This document shows, in pieces, positions 33,528 through 43,567 of a stretch of DNA of 64,000 nucleotides (its first letter is position 1; each line of letters starts with the position of its first letter). The position numbers and the translations under genes are program-made. Under the pieces are notes generated by a model, which saw only the letters and a list, made by a program, of their open reading frames with translations, did no database searches and was not told the DNA's origin. Source of the stretch: Streptomyces sp. SAJ15 (GTDB lineage Bacteria; Actinomycetota; Actinomycetes; Streptomycetales; Streptomycetaceae); the NCBI RefSeq assembly GCF_007595705.1, contig NZ_NISY01000002.1, forward strand, positions 186,001 through 250,000. Direction: 5' to 3'.

Positions 33528-36409
33528 ACACGTTTGCGCCCACCGCTCCGGCGGCCGCCTCCGGGGCGCCCGTGGTGACGCTGGACCTCCGTTCCGCGGG
33601 GGCGCGGTTCAGCGACCCCGCGGAACTCCACCGCGCCGTGCGCGAGTCGCTCGGCGGCACGCCCGTGACGACGGCCGGCCGCTTCCTGCTGCTGGACACG
33701 GCCGAGGGGCTGGCCGGCCACCAGCACGTCTACGAGCAGGTGCTCTCGTACGGCAACGGGCACGCGCTGTGCCTGGCGATCGGCGCCCCCCACGCCGGAT
33801 CCACCGAGGACGACCTACGGGCGGCCGCGTCGCCTACCCAGTGGGCCCTGGACCGGCCCTCGACGCTGCGGCCGCCGGCGGTCGGGGTGCTGTGGGTCCT
33901 CGACCCGTACGCGGGGACGGCCGACCCGGAGGAGGACCCCAGGACGGTGGAGGAGGTGCTGCATCCGCTGGTCGAACTTCTCGCGGGCGCCTCCGTCTTC
34001 GACGCCGTGCTGCACGCGATCGGGGAGCTGCCGGAGGGGGTGGCCGTGCCCGCGCTGCGCGTGCTGGAACACGACCTGGCGGCGGCGGACCGCGAGCGCG
34101 CCTGGCGGCAGGCGCTCGCCGACCTGGTCGGCGAGGAGGTGCCCGGCCCGACCGCCTCGTTCGCCCCGGCCATGGACGAACTGCCGGCCGCGCTGGCGCC
34201 GTTGGTCGGCCCTTCGGTGCCCAAGAGCGTCGAGGAGGCGGTGTGGCGCCGGGCGGGCGGCGAGGCCGCGATCCGGTTGCGCGCGGCGGAGTACGCGCTG
34301 GACGAGGCGGAGCGGGAGTACCAGCGACTGCGCGGCGCGGCCGGGTTGTTCGGCCGAACCGGCCGCGACAGCGACCTCGCCGGCTGCCTGGAACAGGTGG
34401 CGGCCGACCTCGTCGCCTACCGCGACACCGTGGAGGACGCGCTGCGCGACGGCGACCGAGTGGGGTTGCCGCCCGAGCAGCGCCGCCGGCTGCACGAGCA
34501 CGGCATCGACCTGCCCCGCGTCCCGGAGACCTCGCGTGAACGGGTCGGCCCGGCGCTGCGCGGCTACGCCCAGGAGCTGCTGGCCAAGCGGCTTCCGCTG
34601 CGCTCGGCGGCGGCCCGGCTCGGCGCGCTGTCGGATCTGGCGACGCCCACCAGCAGCGCCGCCCGGCTGCCCGGGCTGGCCGACGCCTGCCCGCCGGGAC
34701 TGCCGGACCGCCTCATCGGCGCGCACCCGTTCACGGTCCGCGGTGCGCGCCGCGGCGAACTGGCCGCCACCTGCGCGCTGACGGCCGCGGCCGGACTGTG
34801 GCCGGGCCCGGGCTGGGCGCTGGGGCCGCTGACCGCGGTGGCCGCCGCCGGGCTGACCGACCGGGCCTTCGCGCGGCGGCCACGTGCCGACAGCGGCGGC
34901 ACCTCCGGGGCCCTCGCGCAGCTCGCCGCGGGCCTGCTGGGCGCGGCGGTCGGCGCCGTCGCCGGCAAGCTGCTCGGGGCCCCGGCGTGGCTGGGCCTCG
35001 GCGGCCTGCTGCTCGCCCTGCTCATACTGCCGGTGCTGGCCGTGCGCCGCTGGACGGCCGCGGTCGACGCCTGGTGGGAGACGGCCGGTGTCCCCGAGGC
35101 CCGGACCGCGCTGCACACCGTGGACGACATCCTCACCGACGCCGTCGTGCACGACTGGCTGCTCGCCGACGCCCGGCTGTACTGCGCCGACGGCGCCCGC
35201 GCCATCGCCACGATGATCCGCCGCGCGGCGGCCGCGGCGGCGCCCGCGCGGGGCCCCGGCACCGTCCCCCACGGTGCCGGCGACCATGACGGCCGGGAGA
35301 AGGGCGGCGAGTACGGCCCGTACGACCAGCCGTACGCCCACCCGGAGGGCTGGGACCGCGGCGACGGCTGGACGGACGAATGGCACGGCGGCTGGGACGA
35401 GTGGAGCGGCGGCCCCGACCCCTGGGGTGAGGCGGTGGGCGAGCCGTACCCCGAGGCCGGTACGGCCGGGTACGCCGAGACCCCCACGGCGGGAGACGAG
35501 AGCGGGAACCCAGTCGACCGCGAGCCAAGCGGGCACGAGGGCCGCCGGTACGACAACGGGTACCAGGCCGACGGATTTCATGACGACGGACTTCGTGACG
35601 ACGGACTTGGCGGCGGCGTCCACGACGGCGGCGTCCACGGCGGCGGTTTCCACGACGAGGGGGCGCGCGACGACGGGCCGCCGGACAACGGCTTCCACGA
35701 CGGCGGCTTCCGCGACAACGGGCCGCCGGACAACGGGCCGCGTGACAGCGGGGAGTACGGCCGGTACGACACCTCGTACGCGGCGGCGGGGCAGACCGCC
35801 GACGGCGTCGGGGAGCCGTATCCGCGCGAGCGCCGCGCCGCGCCCTGGCTCGAGCGGGAGGCCGGCGACGGCGGCCCCGAACTGACCGAGACGCTGGCGG
35901 CCGACATCGCCGAGGGCATCGCCCAGTTGCTGGCCCCGTACTGGGGAACCATTGAGCGCGACCCGGGCACCGCCGCAGGCTTTCCGCTCGACCAGCGGGT
36001 GCGCGAGCTGCTGGCCGCCGAGAGCGCCCGGCTGGCGCGCGACGGGGTGGCGGCCCCTCCGCCGCACGCCCGCCCCGAGCGGGAGCGCCCCGAACCGGCG
36101 GTGCTGCTCGGTATCGCGCCCGATCGGGTGGTCAGGACGCTGGAGACGGAGGAGCACGGCCTCGCACCGCTGGCCCTGTGCGCCGCGGAGCACCGTCGGT
36201 TGCTCTCCCGCGACCGCCACGCCAGCCGCCGGGTGCGCTTCGCCCCGGAGGCCGTGCGCCGCTCCAGCGCGGTCGTGGCCGACGACATCGTCTGGACCCC
36301 CGCCGGCCGCTACGCGGGCGTCCTTCGGCTGTTGCCGCCGCGCACCGGCTCCATACGGACGGTCAGATTCCGCGACGGCGGGCACGGTTCAGGGAACGGG
36401 TACGGATGA
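33524..36409 (+). CDS. Membrane protein of unknown family with repetitive tail (operon gene 7)
   Basis: A 961-residue protein. Residues 1-400 look soluble, mixed alpha/beta then helical (ALDEAEREYQRLRGAAGLFG). Two hydrophobic blocks follow, about 411-450 and 463-507 (LLGAAVGAVAGKLLGAP, GGLLLALLILPVLAV), each able to form one or two membrane helices. A helical segment to ~570 precedes a Gly/Asp/Tyr-rich disordered region with DDGLRDDG and DNGPPDNG repeats. A conserved-looking C-terminal domain lies at about 785-961. No catalytic motif is recognised. By position it is a candidate membrane anchor for the tubulin-like protein. GTG 33524 overlaps the previous stop, and the next ATG overlaps its own stop. 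Confidence 0.6.
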   Translation: MNTFAPTAPAAASGAPVVTLDLRSAGARFSDPAELHRAVRESLGGTPVTTAGRFLLLDTAEGLAGHQHVYEQVLSYGNGHALCLAIGAPHAGSTEDDLRAAASPTQWALDRPSTLRPPAVGVLWVLDPYAGTADPEEDPRTVEEVLHPLVELLAGASVFDAVLHAIGELPEGVAVPALRVLEHDLAAADRERAWRQALADLVGEEVPGPTASFAPAMDELPAALAPLVGPSVPKSVEEAVWRRAGGEAAIRLRAAEYALDEAEREYQRLRGAAGLFGRTGRDSDLAGCLEQVAADLVAYRDTVEDALRDGDRVGLPPEQRRRLHEHGIDLPRVPETSRERVGPALRGYAQELLAKRLPLRSAAARLGALSDLATPTSSAARLPGLADACPPGLPDRLIGAHPFTVRGARRGELAATCALTAAAGLWPGPGWALGPLTAVAAAGLTDRAFARRPRADSGGTSGALAQLAAGLLGAAVGAVAGKLLGAPAWLGLGGLLLALLILPVLAVRRWTAAVDAWWETAGVPEARTALHTVDDILTDAVVHDWLLADARLYCADGARAIATMIRRAAAAAAPARGPGTVPHGAGDHDGREKGGEYGPYDQPYAHPEGWDRGDGWTDEWHGGWDEWSGGPDPWGEAVGEPYPEAGTAGYAETPTAGDESGNPVDREPSGHEGRRYDNGYQADGFHDDGLRDDGLGGGVHDGGVHGGGFHDEGARDDGPPDNGFHDGGFRDNGPPDNGPRDSGEYGRYDTSYAAAGQTADGVGEPYPRERRAAPWLEREAGDGGPELTETLAADIAEGIAQLLAPYWGTIERDPGTAAGFPLDQRVRELLAAESARLARDGVAAPPPHARPERERPEPAVLLGIAPDRVVRTLETEEHGLAPLALCAAEHRRLLSRDRHASRRVRFAPEAVRRSSAVVADDIVWTPAGRYAGVLRLLPPRTGSIRTVRFRDGGHGSGNGYG

Positions 36410-38304
36410 GGGAGCGGTACGTGATGGACAACGGGGCCCGTTGGGGAGCGTCCGACGCCCCTGCCGGACACGACACTCCTTGCCCTCGCCCGTCGGCCGG
36501 CACGCCCGGCGACGCCCCGCCGGGCGGTGGCCGGCCCCAGGCGCGCGAGCCCGACGCGCGCCGGGCCCAGGCGACGACCGAGCCGCTCCGGCTCGCCGCT
36601 GGCGCTTCGCGCGGTGGTGAGCCGCCGGTCGGGGCAGCGGCCCCGGCGGGCACGGGCACGAGCCCCGGGCGGCCGCCGAGGGGGCCGGGGGCCGCCGCCG
36701 CGACGGTCCGGCCGGACGCGACCTCGGCCGCGCCGCGCGACGGCGGCCCGCCACGGAGCGGGGCCCCGAGACGGCCGGCCGCCCCGCCGCTCGGCCTGCC
36801 TGCGGCGGTCCCGTGCGGAGTCGGTGTGTGGTGCGGGTCGGGTCAGCTCCCCGTGGCGACCGGGGCCGCGGTGCGCGTGACGACGCGGCGCGGCGAGCCG
36901 GCCGGGGTCGCCGTCGGTGCCCCTGGTGATTCCGGGCTGTGGCCGTCGGGTCGCGGTGCGCCGGGCGGGGCGGCCGCGAGAGCGGTCGCCTTTCGGGCGC
37001 GGCGTCGGTCGGGGTCGGGCTCCGTGTCGGCGGGTGCGGTCTGGGCCGGGCGGGTCGCTCTGGGCGGGGGCGCCGCGGGCGTACCGCCGGGTGGCGGCCC
37101 GCCGGGGAGTGGGGCCGTGGAGCGTACGGAGGCCCGCGCGCGGCGGGTGTCAGGAAAGGCCGGCGAGTCAGTGGAACAGGCGGGTGTGAGTGTGGGGGCG
37201 TCGGCGGACGAGAGTGTCTCCCGAGACGGTTCCTCGGGCGGTGGTGACGGCGTGGCGCGCCCGGGAGACGGGCGGGAACCGGAGGAGTTGGTGTTCTGCA
37301 CCGACGAGGGGACGGCGGTCCGGATGGCCGCCTGGCCGCGAGGCGAGGAGCCCGCGCCGGGACGGGAGCCGCTGCGCGGCCGGCGGCTGACGCTCGGTAC
37401 CGGGTGGGACGTGGTGCAGTACCGGCTGTCGGCCTCCGCACGCACCGACCACCGGGCGCGGGACCGGCTGGAGGCGGAGATCGCGGTCGGCCTCGCGGTG
37501 CGGCGCGCCTATGGCGACGCCCCGTACCGGCGGCTGTTCGCCCGGCTGGAGGGCTACCACCTGGACGTGGCCGAGCCGTTCGTCTTCTATCGCCACCACG
37601 GCGCGCGCCGTGGCACCCCGCTGGCCACGCTCTGCGGCCGGCTTCCGGTCCGCGCGCACCAGCAGATCGCCCGCGAACTGGTGCTCGCGGTGCGGCTGCT
37701 GGCCGCCCTCGGCGTGGTCCACCGCGGTCTGACCCCGCATGCCGTGCTGTGGGACGGCCACCATGTGCGGCTGCCCGAGCCGTACGCGGCGACGCGCACC
37801 GGACGCCCGCGCGAGGGGCTGCCCCAGACGGCGCCCTGGGTCTGCCCGGAGCAGCGGGCGGGGCGCGGCGAGGCGGAGCCGCGCGACGACGTGTGGAGCG
37901 TGGCGCAGGTCATGTACCACCTGTTGACCGGGGCGTCGGGGGACCCGGACGGCCCGCCGCGCGATCTGGCCCGGCTGCCCGCGCTGGAGGTGCTGGCCGA
38001 CGCCTTCGCGCCGCGCGCGGTCGACCGGCCGCACCCCGAGGACCTGCTGCGGTCGTTGGGCCAGCGGGACCCGCTGCGGGACCGTCCGCTGCCGCCCGAT
38101 CCGCTGGACGCCGGCCGGCAGATGTTCGACGCCGAACTCGCCCGCAAGCGGGCGGAGCTGGGAATCCACGGCGCGGGGAGCGGCATCGGCACCGGCGTCG
38201 AGGACCTGTCGGCGCCGCCGCCGCGCGGCCCGCGCCGCTGGTTCGGCGGCGCCTCGCGCCCGGGGCGCGAGGCGCGTCCGGGCCGGACGGGGGGCGAGCG
38301 ATGA
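36406..38304 (+). CDS. Pseudokinase with disordered N-terminus (operon gene 8)
   Basis: A 632-residue protein. Residues 1-300 are Gly/Ala/Pro/Arg-rich and disordered. Residues about 328-555 follow the layout of a Ser/Thr protein kinase: LGTGWDVVQYRLSA, a central helix LVLAVRLLAALGVVHRGLTP near 427 and PWVCPEQRAGRGEAEPRDDV followed by WSVAQVMYHLLTG. The catalytic HRDLKPxN reads HRGLTPHA, replacing the Asp, Lys and Asn. No DFG is present (RLPEP at that place), and no convincing beta3 Lys is seen. It should be catalytically dead, acting as an adaptor or nucleotide sensor. It overlaps genes 7 and 9 by ATGA. Confidence 0.75.
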   Translation: MRERYVMDNGARWGASDAPAGHDTPCPRPSAGTPGDAPPGGGRPQAREPDARRAQATTEPLRLAAGASRGGEPPVGAAAPAGTGTSPGRPPRGPGAAAATVRPDATSAAPRDGGPPRSGAPRRPAAPPLGLPAAVPCGVGVWCGSGQLPVATGAAVRVTTRRGEPAGVAVGAPGDSGLWPSGRGAPGGAAARAVAFRARRRSGSGSVSAGAVWAGRVALGGGAAGVPPGGGPPGSGAVERTEARARRVSGKAGESVEQAGVSVGASADESVSRDGSSGGGDGVARPGDGREPEELVFCTDEGTAVRMAAWPRGEEPAPGREPLRGRRLTLGTGWDVVQYRLSASARTDHRARDRLEAEIAVGLAVRRAYGDAPYRRLFARLEGYHLDVAEPFVFYRHHGARRGTPLATLCGRLPVRAHQQIARELVLAVRLLAALGVVHRGLTPHAVLWDGHHVRLPEPYAATRTGRPREGLPQTAPWVCPEQRAGRGEAEPRDDVWSVAQVMYHLLTGASGDPDGPPRDLARLPALEVLADAFAPRAVDRPHPEDLLRSLGQRDPLRDRPLPPDPLDAGRQMFDAELARKRAELGIHGAGSGIGTGVEDLSAPPPRGPRRWFGGASRPGREARPGRTGGER

Positions 38305-39386
38305 GCACCCCGACGCCGGCCATCGTGTGCCCGTACTGCCTGGACCCGATCGCCTTCGACCCGGAACAGCTCTACGCCCGCAACGAGTTCGAGCAGTACA
38401 CCCGGGTCGACCTGTCCGCCGAGTGGCACCCGGTGCGCCGCCAGGACGCGCTGCGCGCCACCTTCCAGCGGTGCACCGGCTCGCCCGACATGGACGAGCA
38501 CTATCTGCCCACGCCCTATCTGACCCACGGCGACCCGCTGACCATCGCCATGGTCGGCGGCTCGGCGGCGGGCAAGACCCATCTGCTCGCGTCGATGATC
38601 GGCGAGGTGGAGCGCGGCGGCCTGGAGCCGTACGGGCTCTCCTGCACCCCGCTGCACGCCGACAGCCACCGCGCCTTCCTCAAGGACCGGGTCCGTCCGC
38701 TGCGTGAGGGATCCGTGCTGGCGCACACCGAGGACGTCGACTTCGCCGAGTTCGCCGACGGGCTGCTGATCAGCGGCGGCGGGGTGACCCGGCCGGTGAT
38801 GTTCTTCGACCTGTCGGGGGAGGACCTGGAGCGCACCGACCGGGTCACCCGGTTCCTGGCCGCCGTCCACGCCCTGGTCTTCGTCGTCGACCCGCTGCGC
38901 GCGCTGCCGCTGCGGTACCTCGATCCGGTGCGCTCGCGCACCGACATGCGCCAGGACGACCTGGGCGACCAGGCGTTCGCCGCCGTGCTCGACCGGATGC
39001 CGCGGCGCGGCTCGTATATCGACGCCGCCGCCACGGTCGTCATCGGCAAGAGCGACCTGATCCGCTTCGAGGAGCCGGTGGCGCGCTGGCTCGGCGCCCC
39101 GGAGCTCCCGGCCGCCCTCACCGCCGCCGCGCTGCGCGCCGAGAGTCGCGACGCCTACGCCTTCCTGCGCCACCACGGCGGTCCGGGCTGGCTGCGGCCG
39201 TTCCACGACAGCGCGCGCTGCACCCTGCACTTCGCCTCCGCCACCGGCGGCCAGGACGCGGCGGGCGGCTTCCCCCAGGGGGTGCGGCCCCGGCGCGTGC
39301 TGACGCCGCTGCTGTCGCTCTTCGCGATGTGCGGGCTGCTGCGCTCCACGGTGTCCTGGCGGGAACGCGCGGAGGTGGGGCTGTGA
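38301..39386 (+). CDS. P-loop GTPase-like protein with zinc-ribbon start (operon gene 9)
   Basis: A 361-residue protein. It opens with CPYC near residue 11, and a further Cys near 57 suggests a small zinc ribbon. The P-loop GGSAAGKTH lies near 86, a switch-II-like FFDLSGED near 169 (DxxG), the strand ALVFVVDPL near 192, and VVIGKSDLI near 247, corresponding to NKxD with the first position changed. This resembles the double-GTPase type associated with bacterial conflict operons, though that assignment is from memory. It probably binds GTP and switches the partner encoded next. It overlaps gene 8 by ATGA and gene 10 by GTGA. Confidence 0.7.
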   Translation: MSTPTPAIVCPYCLDPIAFDPEQLYARNEFEQYTRVDLSAEWHPVRRQDALRATFQRCTGSPDMDEHYLPTPYLTHGDPLTIAMVGGSAAGKTHLLASMIGEVERGGLEPYGLSCTPLHADSHRAFLKDRVRPLREGSVLAHTEDVDFAEFADGLLISGGGVTRPVMFFDLSGEDLERTDRVTRFLAAVHALVFVVDPLRALPLRYLDPVRSRTDMRQDDLGDQAFAAVLDRMPRRGSYIDAAATVVIGKSDLIRFEEPVARWLGAPELPAALTAAALRAESRDAYAFLRHHGGPGWLRPFHDSARCTLHFASATGGQDAAGGFPQGVRPRRVLTPLLSLFAMCGLLRSTVSWRERAEVGL

Positions 39387-42058
39387 CCACACCGACCTCG
39401 GCATCGACGGCGGGGGACGACGCCGTGGTGCACCAGATCGTCTTCCGCTGGGACGCCCGCGGGCGCGCCGGAGCCGCCGGCATCGGCCCGGTCGCCTGGT
39501 CCGCCGGCGGCGGGACGGCGCTGGAGCCCGCGTTGGAGTCGATCCACCGCTACCTGGCCCCGGTGCTGCGGGTCCCCGGCGCGTCCGGCGCCTCCGCGCG
39601 GGAGAGCATCGTCCGGCTGGAGCCGCCCCGTGAGGTGGACCCCGGCCTGCCCGCGCTGCTGATGCGTCGGGTGCCCGCGCCGGACCGCGGTGGCCGGCCC
39701 AGCACCTACTGCCACGTCCTGCACGGCGACCGGAGGCTGCTCTCCGCGCCCACCTGCCTGCTGCTGCACCGCTGGAACTGGACCGGCAGCGACATCCCGC
39801 TGCGGGAGGTGACGGGCGCCGTGCTGGACCCGCTGCCGGCGCGCCGGCTGTCGGCGGCCCGGGCCGGGATGGAACGCGAACTCGGCAGGGATGTGGCGCG
39901 GTTCGCCGACGCGCTCACCGCGCTGGTCGCCGCCGCGCTGCGCGACCCCGACCACCGGATGTCCGTGCTCGACCACAGCGAGGGCCGGGCGCCGGTGCCA
40001 CTGCTGTGGGGCATGGGCAGCATGTTGGGCAAGGTGCTGCCGGGGCCCTGGACCTTCGCCACCCATGACACCCGGGACGCCGGCCAGCTCCGCTTCGTCT
40101 TCGTGCCCCAGTGGCCGAAGTCGGCCACGCAGGACCCACGGCTGACCCGGATCGACCCGCGCCAGGGGGCGCGCGACGACCGGGCGTACGCGACGGCGCG
40201 CAACCTGGTCGAGCATTTTCTGGCCGCTCTCCACGATCCCGCCGAAGTGAGGCGTATCAGCGACGAACTGGGGCAGGCGGTACCGCGTTGCGAGCGGCTG
40301 CCACTGCCCGCACGGCTGATGCGACTCGACGAACGGCTGGAGCAGCTACGGCGCGAGGCCGCCCTCCGCGCCGCCCGGCACCCCGATCCGGCGGACGGCG
40401 ACGGCCCCGGAGCGGAGCGCCGGGCGGCGCACGGCGAGGACGGTCGGGCCCGGGACGGGGTCCGCCCGGCGCGCCGGGTGCGGCTCGACCGCGCGGAGCG
40501 GGGGTCCGACCGGTCCGCACGGGCCGACCACGTCGCGCCGCGGAAGCCGTCTGGGCGGAGCGAGCGCACCGCGCGCACGGTGCGACCCGACGGGTCCGTG
40601 CGGCCTGAGGGGACCGGGCGACCCGATGGGTCCCTGCGACCTGACGGTTCCGTGCGACCTGACGGTTCCGTGCGGCCTGTCGGGTCGGTGCGACCCGACG
40701 GCGGGCGGGCCGGGCCGGAAGGGCCCGGGTCGCCGCACCGGGAGCCCGAGCGACGCGAGCCCGGCGGGCCAGGTGAACGACGCGAACCATCCGAACCATC
40801 CGAACCGTGCGAACGACCCGAGCAGAAGGAGTGGACCATGGCGCATGACACGCACCCACCCGGCTACCCGGCCCCGGCACCGTTCGCCACGACCGGCTTC
40901 GACGATCCGCCGCTGCGCACCGGCACCCGACCGCACCCCCACCCCACGACGGACGACCTGATCGAGGCGCTGCGTCGACACCAGACCGACGCCGTCGTCG
41001 CCCGGCTGCCGGAGATCGACGATGGGGCGCTGCTCAGCGTGCTGGCGGCCGGGGTGCCCGCGACGGCGGCCACCCGCGTCGTCACCGAGCTCGTCCGCCG
41101 TGCCCCGCACCGCGATCCGGAGCTGGCCGACGCGGTGTGCGAACAGGTGCTGCGCGCCGACCTCTACCTGGACTGCCACCCGCCGGGCGACGCGGAGGCG
41201 CGCACCGACCCCGGCGGCGGCGTCCGGGTGCGCAACGCGGTCGAGCTGTACGCCGGCCTGGTGCGCCCGCACACGGGGCGGGAGCGGACCCAGGGGCTGA
41301 TCACCGAGCTGCTGCCCCGACTGTGGAACGACCCCGGAGGCGCGGGCCGCGAGGTGGTGTCCCGCATCGTCGGGCGCCACGAGCCGGCGGGCTTCGGCGA
41401 GAGCGGCTGGGCGGCGCTGTTCCACCAGGCGCTGGGGGCGGCGCCCGGTCCGGAGACGACGCCGCGGCCCGCCCCGGCCGATCCGCCCCGACGGTTCTAC
41501 CGCCGGTTCCTGCCGAACCGCGCGGACCGCGGCGACGTGCGGCGGAGCCGGGACGACCGGCAGGGGAGCCGCCTCGGCCGGCAGCGCGGTGACGGCGACC
41601 GACCACGCGGCGGCGACCGACCACGCGGCGACGAGTGTGCGATCCGGGGCCACGACGGCCCGGGCGGGTATCACGACGGTTCCCTCGGGAATCAGGACGG
41701 CCCGGGCGGGTACGACGGCCCGGTCGGGAACCACGACGGTTCCCTCGGGAACCACCACGGCCCGGTCGGGTACCACGGGAACCACGACGGTCCGCCCCGG
41801 AGCCGGGACGCCGACTCCCGACGCGAGGACGAGCGCGCCCACGACCGGTCGCCGACCCCGACCCCGTCCCGGCACCACCCGTACCCCGGGGCACAGCGCG
41901 GGCATCAGCCGCCGCCCCCGCCACCCCCCGGCTGGTCCGCCGGGACCGTGCACGGCGGCGCGGCCACGGGCCCGCGACAGGGCCAGCTCTTCGTCTCCAC
42001 CCTGCTCGGTGTCATCGTCGTGGCGTTGGTGCTCATCATCGTCTTCGCGCTGGCCTGA
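39383..42058 (+). CDS. GTPase partner protein, tail-anchored (operon gene 10)
   Basis: An 891-residue protein ending the operon. Residues 1-330 form an alpha/beta domain ([20 protein letters not shown], later [19 protein letters not shown]) resembling GTPase-associated N-terminal domains, a tentative assignment. A charged linker with RPDGSV repeats follows. Residues 510-690 are helical ([20 protein letters not shown]). A second disordered region is rich in Gly/His/Asp. The last 23 residues are one membrane helix ([17 protein letters not shown]) with nothing after it, so it should be tail-anchored with its bulk in the cytoplasm. An in-frame ATG at 40838 with GAAGGAG seven bases upstream could start a second product of 406 residues. 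Confidence 0.6.
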   Translation: MTTPTSASTAGDDAVVHQIVFRWDARGRAGAAGIGPVAWSAGGGTALEPALESIHRYLAPVLRVPGASGASARESIVRLEPPREVDPGLPALLMRRVPAPDRGGRPSTYCHVLHGDRRLLSAPTCLLLHRWNWTGSDIPLREVTGAVLDPLPARRLSAARAGMERELGRDVARFADALTALVAAALRDPDHRMSVLDHSEGRAPVPLLWGMGSMLGKVLPGPWTFATHDTRDAGQLRFVFVPQWPKSATQDPRLTRIDPRQGARDDRAYATARNLVEHFLAALHDPAEVRRISDELGQAVPRCERLPLPARLMRLDERLEQLRREAALRAARHPDPADGDGPGAERRAAHGEDGRARDGVRPARRVRLDRAERGSDRSARADHVAPRKPSGRSERTARTVRPDGSVRPEGTGRPDGSLRPDGSVRPDGSVRPVGSVRPDGGRAGPEGPGSPHREPERREPGGPGERREPSEPSEPCERPEQKEWTMAHDTHPPGYPAPAPFATTGFDDPPLRTGTRPHPHPTTDDLIEALRRHQTDAVVARLPEIDDGALLSVLAAGVPATAATRVVTELVRRAPHRDPELADAVCEQVLRADLYLDCHPPGDAEARTDPGGGVRVRNAVELYAGLVRPHTGRERTQGLITELLPRLWNDPGGAGREVVSRIVGRHEPAGFGESGWAALFHQALGAAPGPETTPRPAPADPPRRFYRRFLPNRADRGDVRRSRDDRQGSRLGRQRGDGDRPRGGDRPRGDECAIRGHDGPGGYHDGSLGNQDGPGGYDGPVGNHDGSLGNHHGPVGYHGNHDGPPRSRDADSRREDERAHDRSPTPTPSRHHPYPGAQRGHQPPPPPPPGWSAGTVHGGAATGPRQGQLFVSTLLGVIVVALVLIIVFALA

Positions 42059-42064
42059 CCCGGC

Positions 42065-42093
42065 CGTGCGGCACCGGCGGAACCGGCCGCACG
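42065..42093 (+). terminator. Hairpin after the ten-gene operon
   Basis: An 8-bp stem, CGTGCGGC at 42065-42072 with its complement at 42086-42093, lies just after the stop codon. It is modest in strength. No other hairpin separates the operon from arcA. Confidence 0.45.
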
Positions 42094-42159
42094 ACACCGG
42101 ACACCCCCGCTTCGCGCGACACCGTCCGTTCGGCACCCCCGAAGAGCCAAGATAGGCGC

Positions 42160-43398
42160 ATGGGATTCCATGTCGACTCCGAGGCCGGGCGGCTGCGCCG
42201 CGTCATCCTGCACCGCCCCGACCTGGAGCTCAAGCGGCTCACCCCCTCCAACAAGGACACGCTGCTCTTCGACGACGTGCTGTGGGTCCGACGCGCCCGC
42301 CAGGAGCACGACGGCTTCGCGGACGTGCTTCGCGACCGCGGCGTGGAGGTGCACCTCTTCGGCGACCTGCTGGCGCAGAGCCTGACGGTGCCGGCCGCCC
42401 GGACGCTGGTGCTGGACCGCGTCTTCGACGAGAAGGAGTACGGCCCGCTGGCCACCGACCACCTGCGCGCCGCCTTCGCCGAGCTGAGTGCCGCGGAGCT
42501 GACGCAGGCGCTGGTCGGCGGCATGACCAAGCGGGAGTTCCTGGAGCGCCACCCCGAGCCCGTGTCGGTGCGCTTCCACGCGATGGACCCGGACGACTTC
42601 CTGCTCAACCCGCTGCCGAACCACCTCTTCACCCGCGACGCCTCCGCCTGGGTCTACGACGGGGTGTGCATCAACGCGATGCGCTGGCCGGCCCGGTGGC
42701 ACGAGACGGTGCACTACGAGGCGGTCTACCGGCACCACCCGCTCTTCGCCACGCAGTACTCCACCGGCGGCTTCCACGTCTGGTCGGAGGGGCAGGCCGC
42801 CTACCCCTCGACCATAGAAGGCGGCGACGTGCTGGTCATCGGCAACGGCGCGGTCCTGATCGGGATGAGCGAGCGGACCACCCCGCAGGCGGTGGAGATG
42901 CTCGCGCGCGGCCTGTTCGCGGCCGGCTCCGCCCGCACCATCGTGGCCCTGGACATGCCCAAGCGGCGCGCCTTCATGCACCTGGACACGGTCATGACGA
43001 TGGTCGACGGGGACACCTTCACCCAGTACGCGGGGTTGGGCATGCTGCGCTCGTACACCATCGAGCCGGGTGCCGAGGAGACCGAGCTCAAGGTCACCGA
43101 CCATCCGCCGGAGCACATGCACCGGGCCATAGCGGCCGCGCTCGGCCTCAGCGACATCCGGGTGCTCACCGCCACCCAGGACGTCCACTCGGCCGAGCGC
43201 GAGCAGTGGGACGACGGCTGCAACGTGCTCGCCGTCGAGCCCGGCGTGGTCGTCGCCTACGAGCGGAACGCCACCACCAACACCCACCTGCGCAAGCGCG
43301 GCATCGAGGTGATCACCATCCCGGGCAGTGAGCTGGGGCGCGGTCGGGGCGGGCCACGCTGCATGAGCTGCCCCGTCGAGCGGGATCCCGTCGGCTAG
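42160..43398 (+). CDS. arcA: Arginine deiminase
   Basis: A 412-residue cytoplasmic enzyme that hydrolyses arginine to citrulline and ammonia, the first step of the arginine deiminase pathway. Family signatures are [18 protein letters not shown], the substrate-binding FTRDAS near 160, EGGD near 223, [13 protein letters not shown] near 277 and the C-terminal catalytic Cys in CMSCP near 403. The length is normal. It starts at ATG 42160, 101 bases after the operon. The ornithine carbamoyltransferase follows, so the two form the core of the pathway. Carbamate kinase and an arginine/ornithine antiporter are not in the window. Confidence 0.95.
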   Translation: MGFHVDSEAGRLRRVILHRPDLELKRLTPSNKDTLLFDDVLWVRRARQEHDGFADVLRDRGVEVHLFGDLLAQSLTVPAARTLVLDRVFDEKEYGPLATDHLRAAFAELSAAELTQALVGGMTKREFLERHPEPVSVRFHAMDPDDFLLNPLPNHLFTRDASAWVYDGVCINAMRWPARWHETVHYEAVYRHHPLFATQYSTGGFHVWSEGQAAYPSTIEGGDVLVIGNGAVLIGMSERTTPQAVEMLARGLFAAGSARTIVALDMPKRRAFMHLDTVMTMVDGDTFTQYAGLGMLRSYTIEPGAEETELKVTDHPPEHMHRAIAAALGLSDIRVLTATQDVHSAEREQWDDGCNVLAVEPGVVVAYERNATTNTHLRKRGIEVITIPGSELGRGRGGPRCMSCPVERDPVG

Positions 43399-43567
43399 CG
43401 CGGCGTACCGTGCAGGGGCCGCCTGTGGCGCCGCACCTGCCGTCCGATGACGCTTCGGCGAGGGTGCCGTCATAGGTATGCGACACCTCGTATAGACTTC
43501 CACGGGTCCTTGGCCGTGTCCGGCCGCGGACGCCGCGAACGACGCCGCTGTGACCTAGGAGCCCGCC

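Noticed and set aside
36406-37300. A separate gene in the low-complexity N-terminal part of the pseudokinase
   Set aside because: No internal ribosome site or start stands out, and the frame is continuous with the kinase-like domain; the ATGA junction supports the long form.
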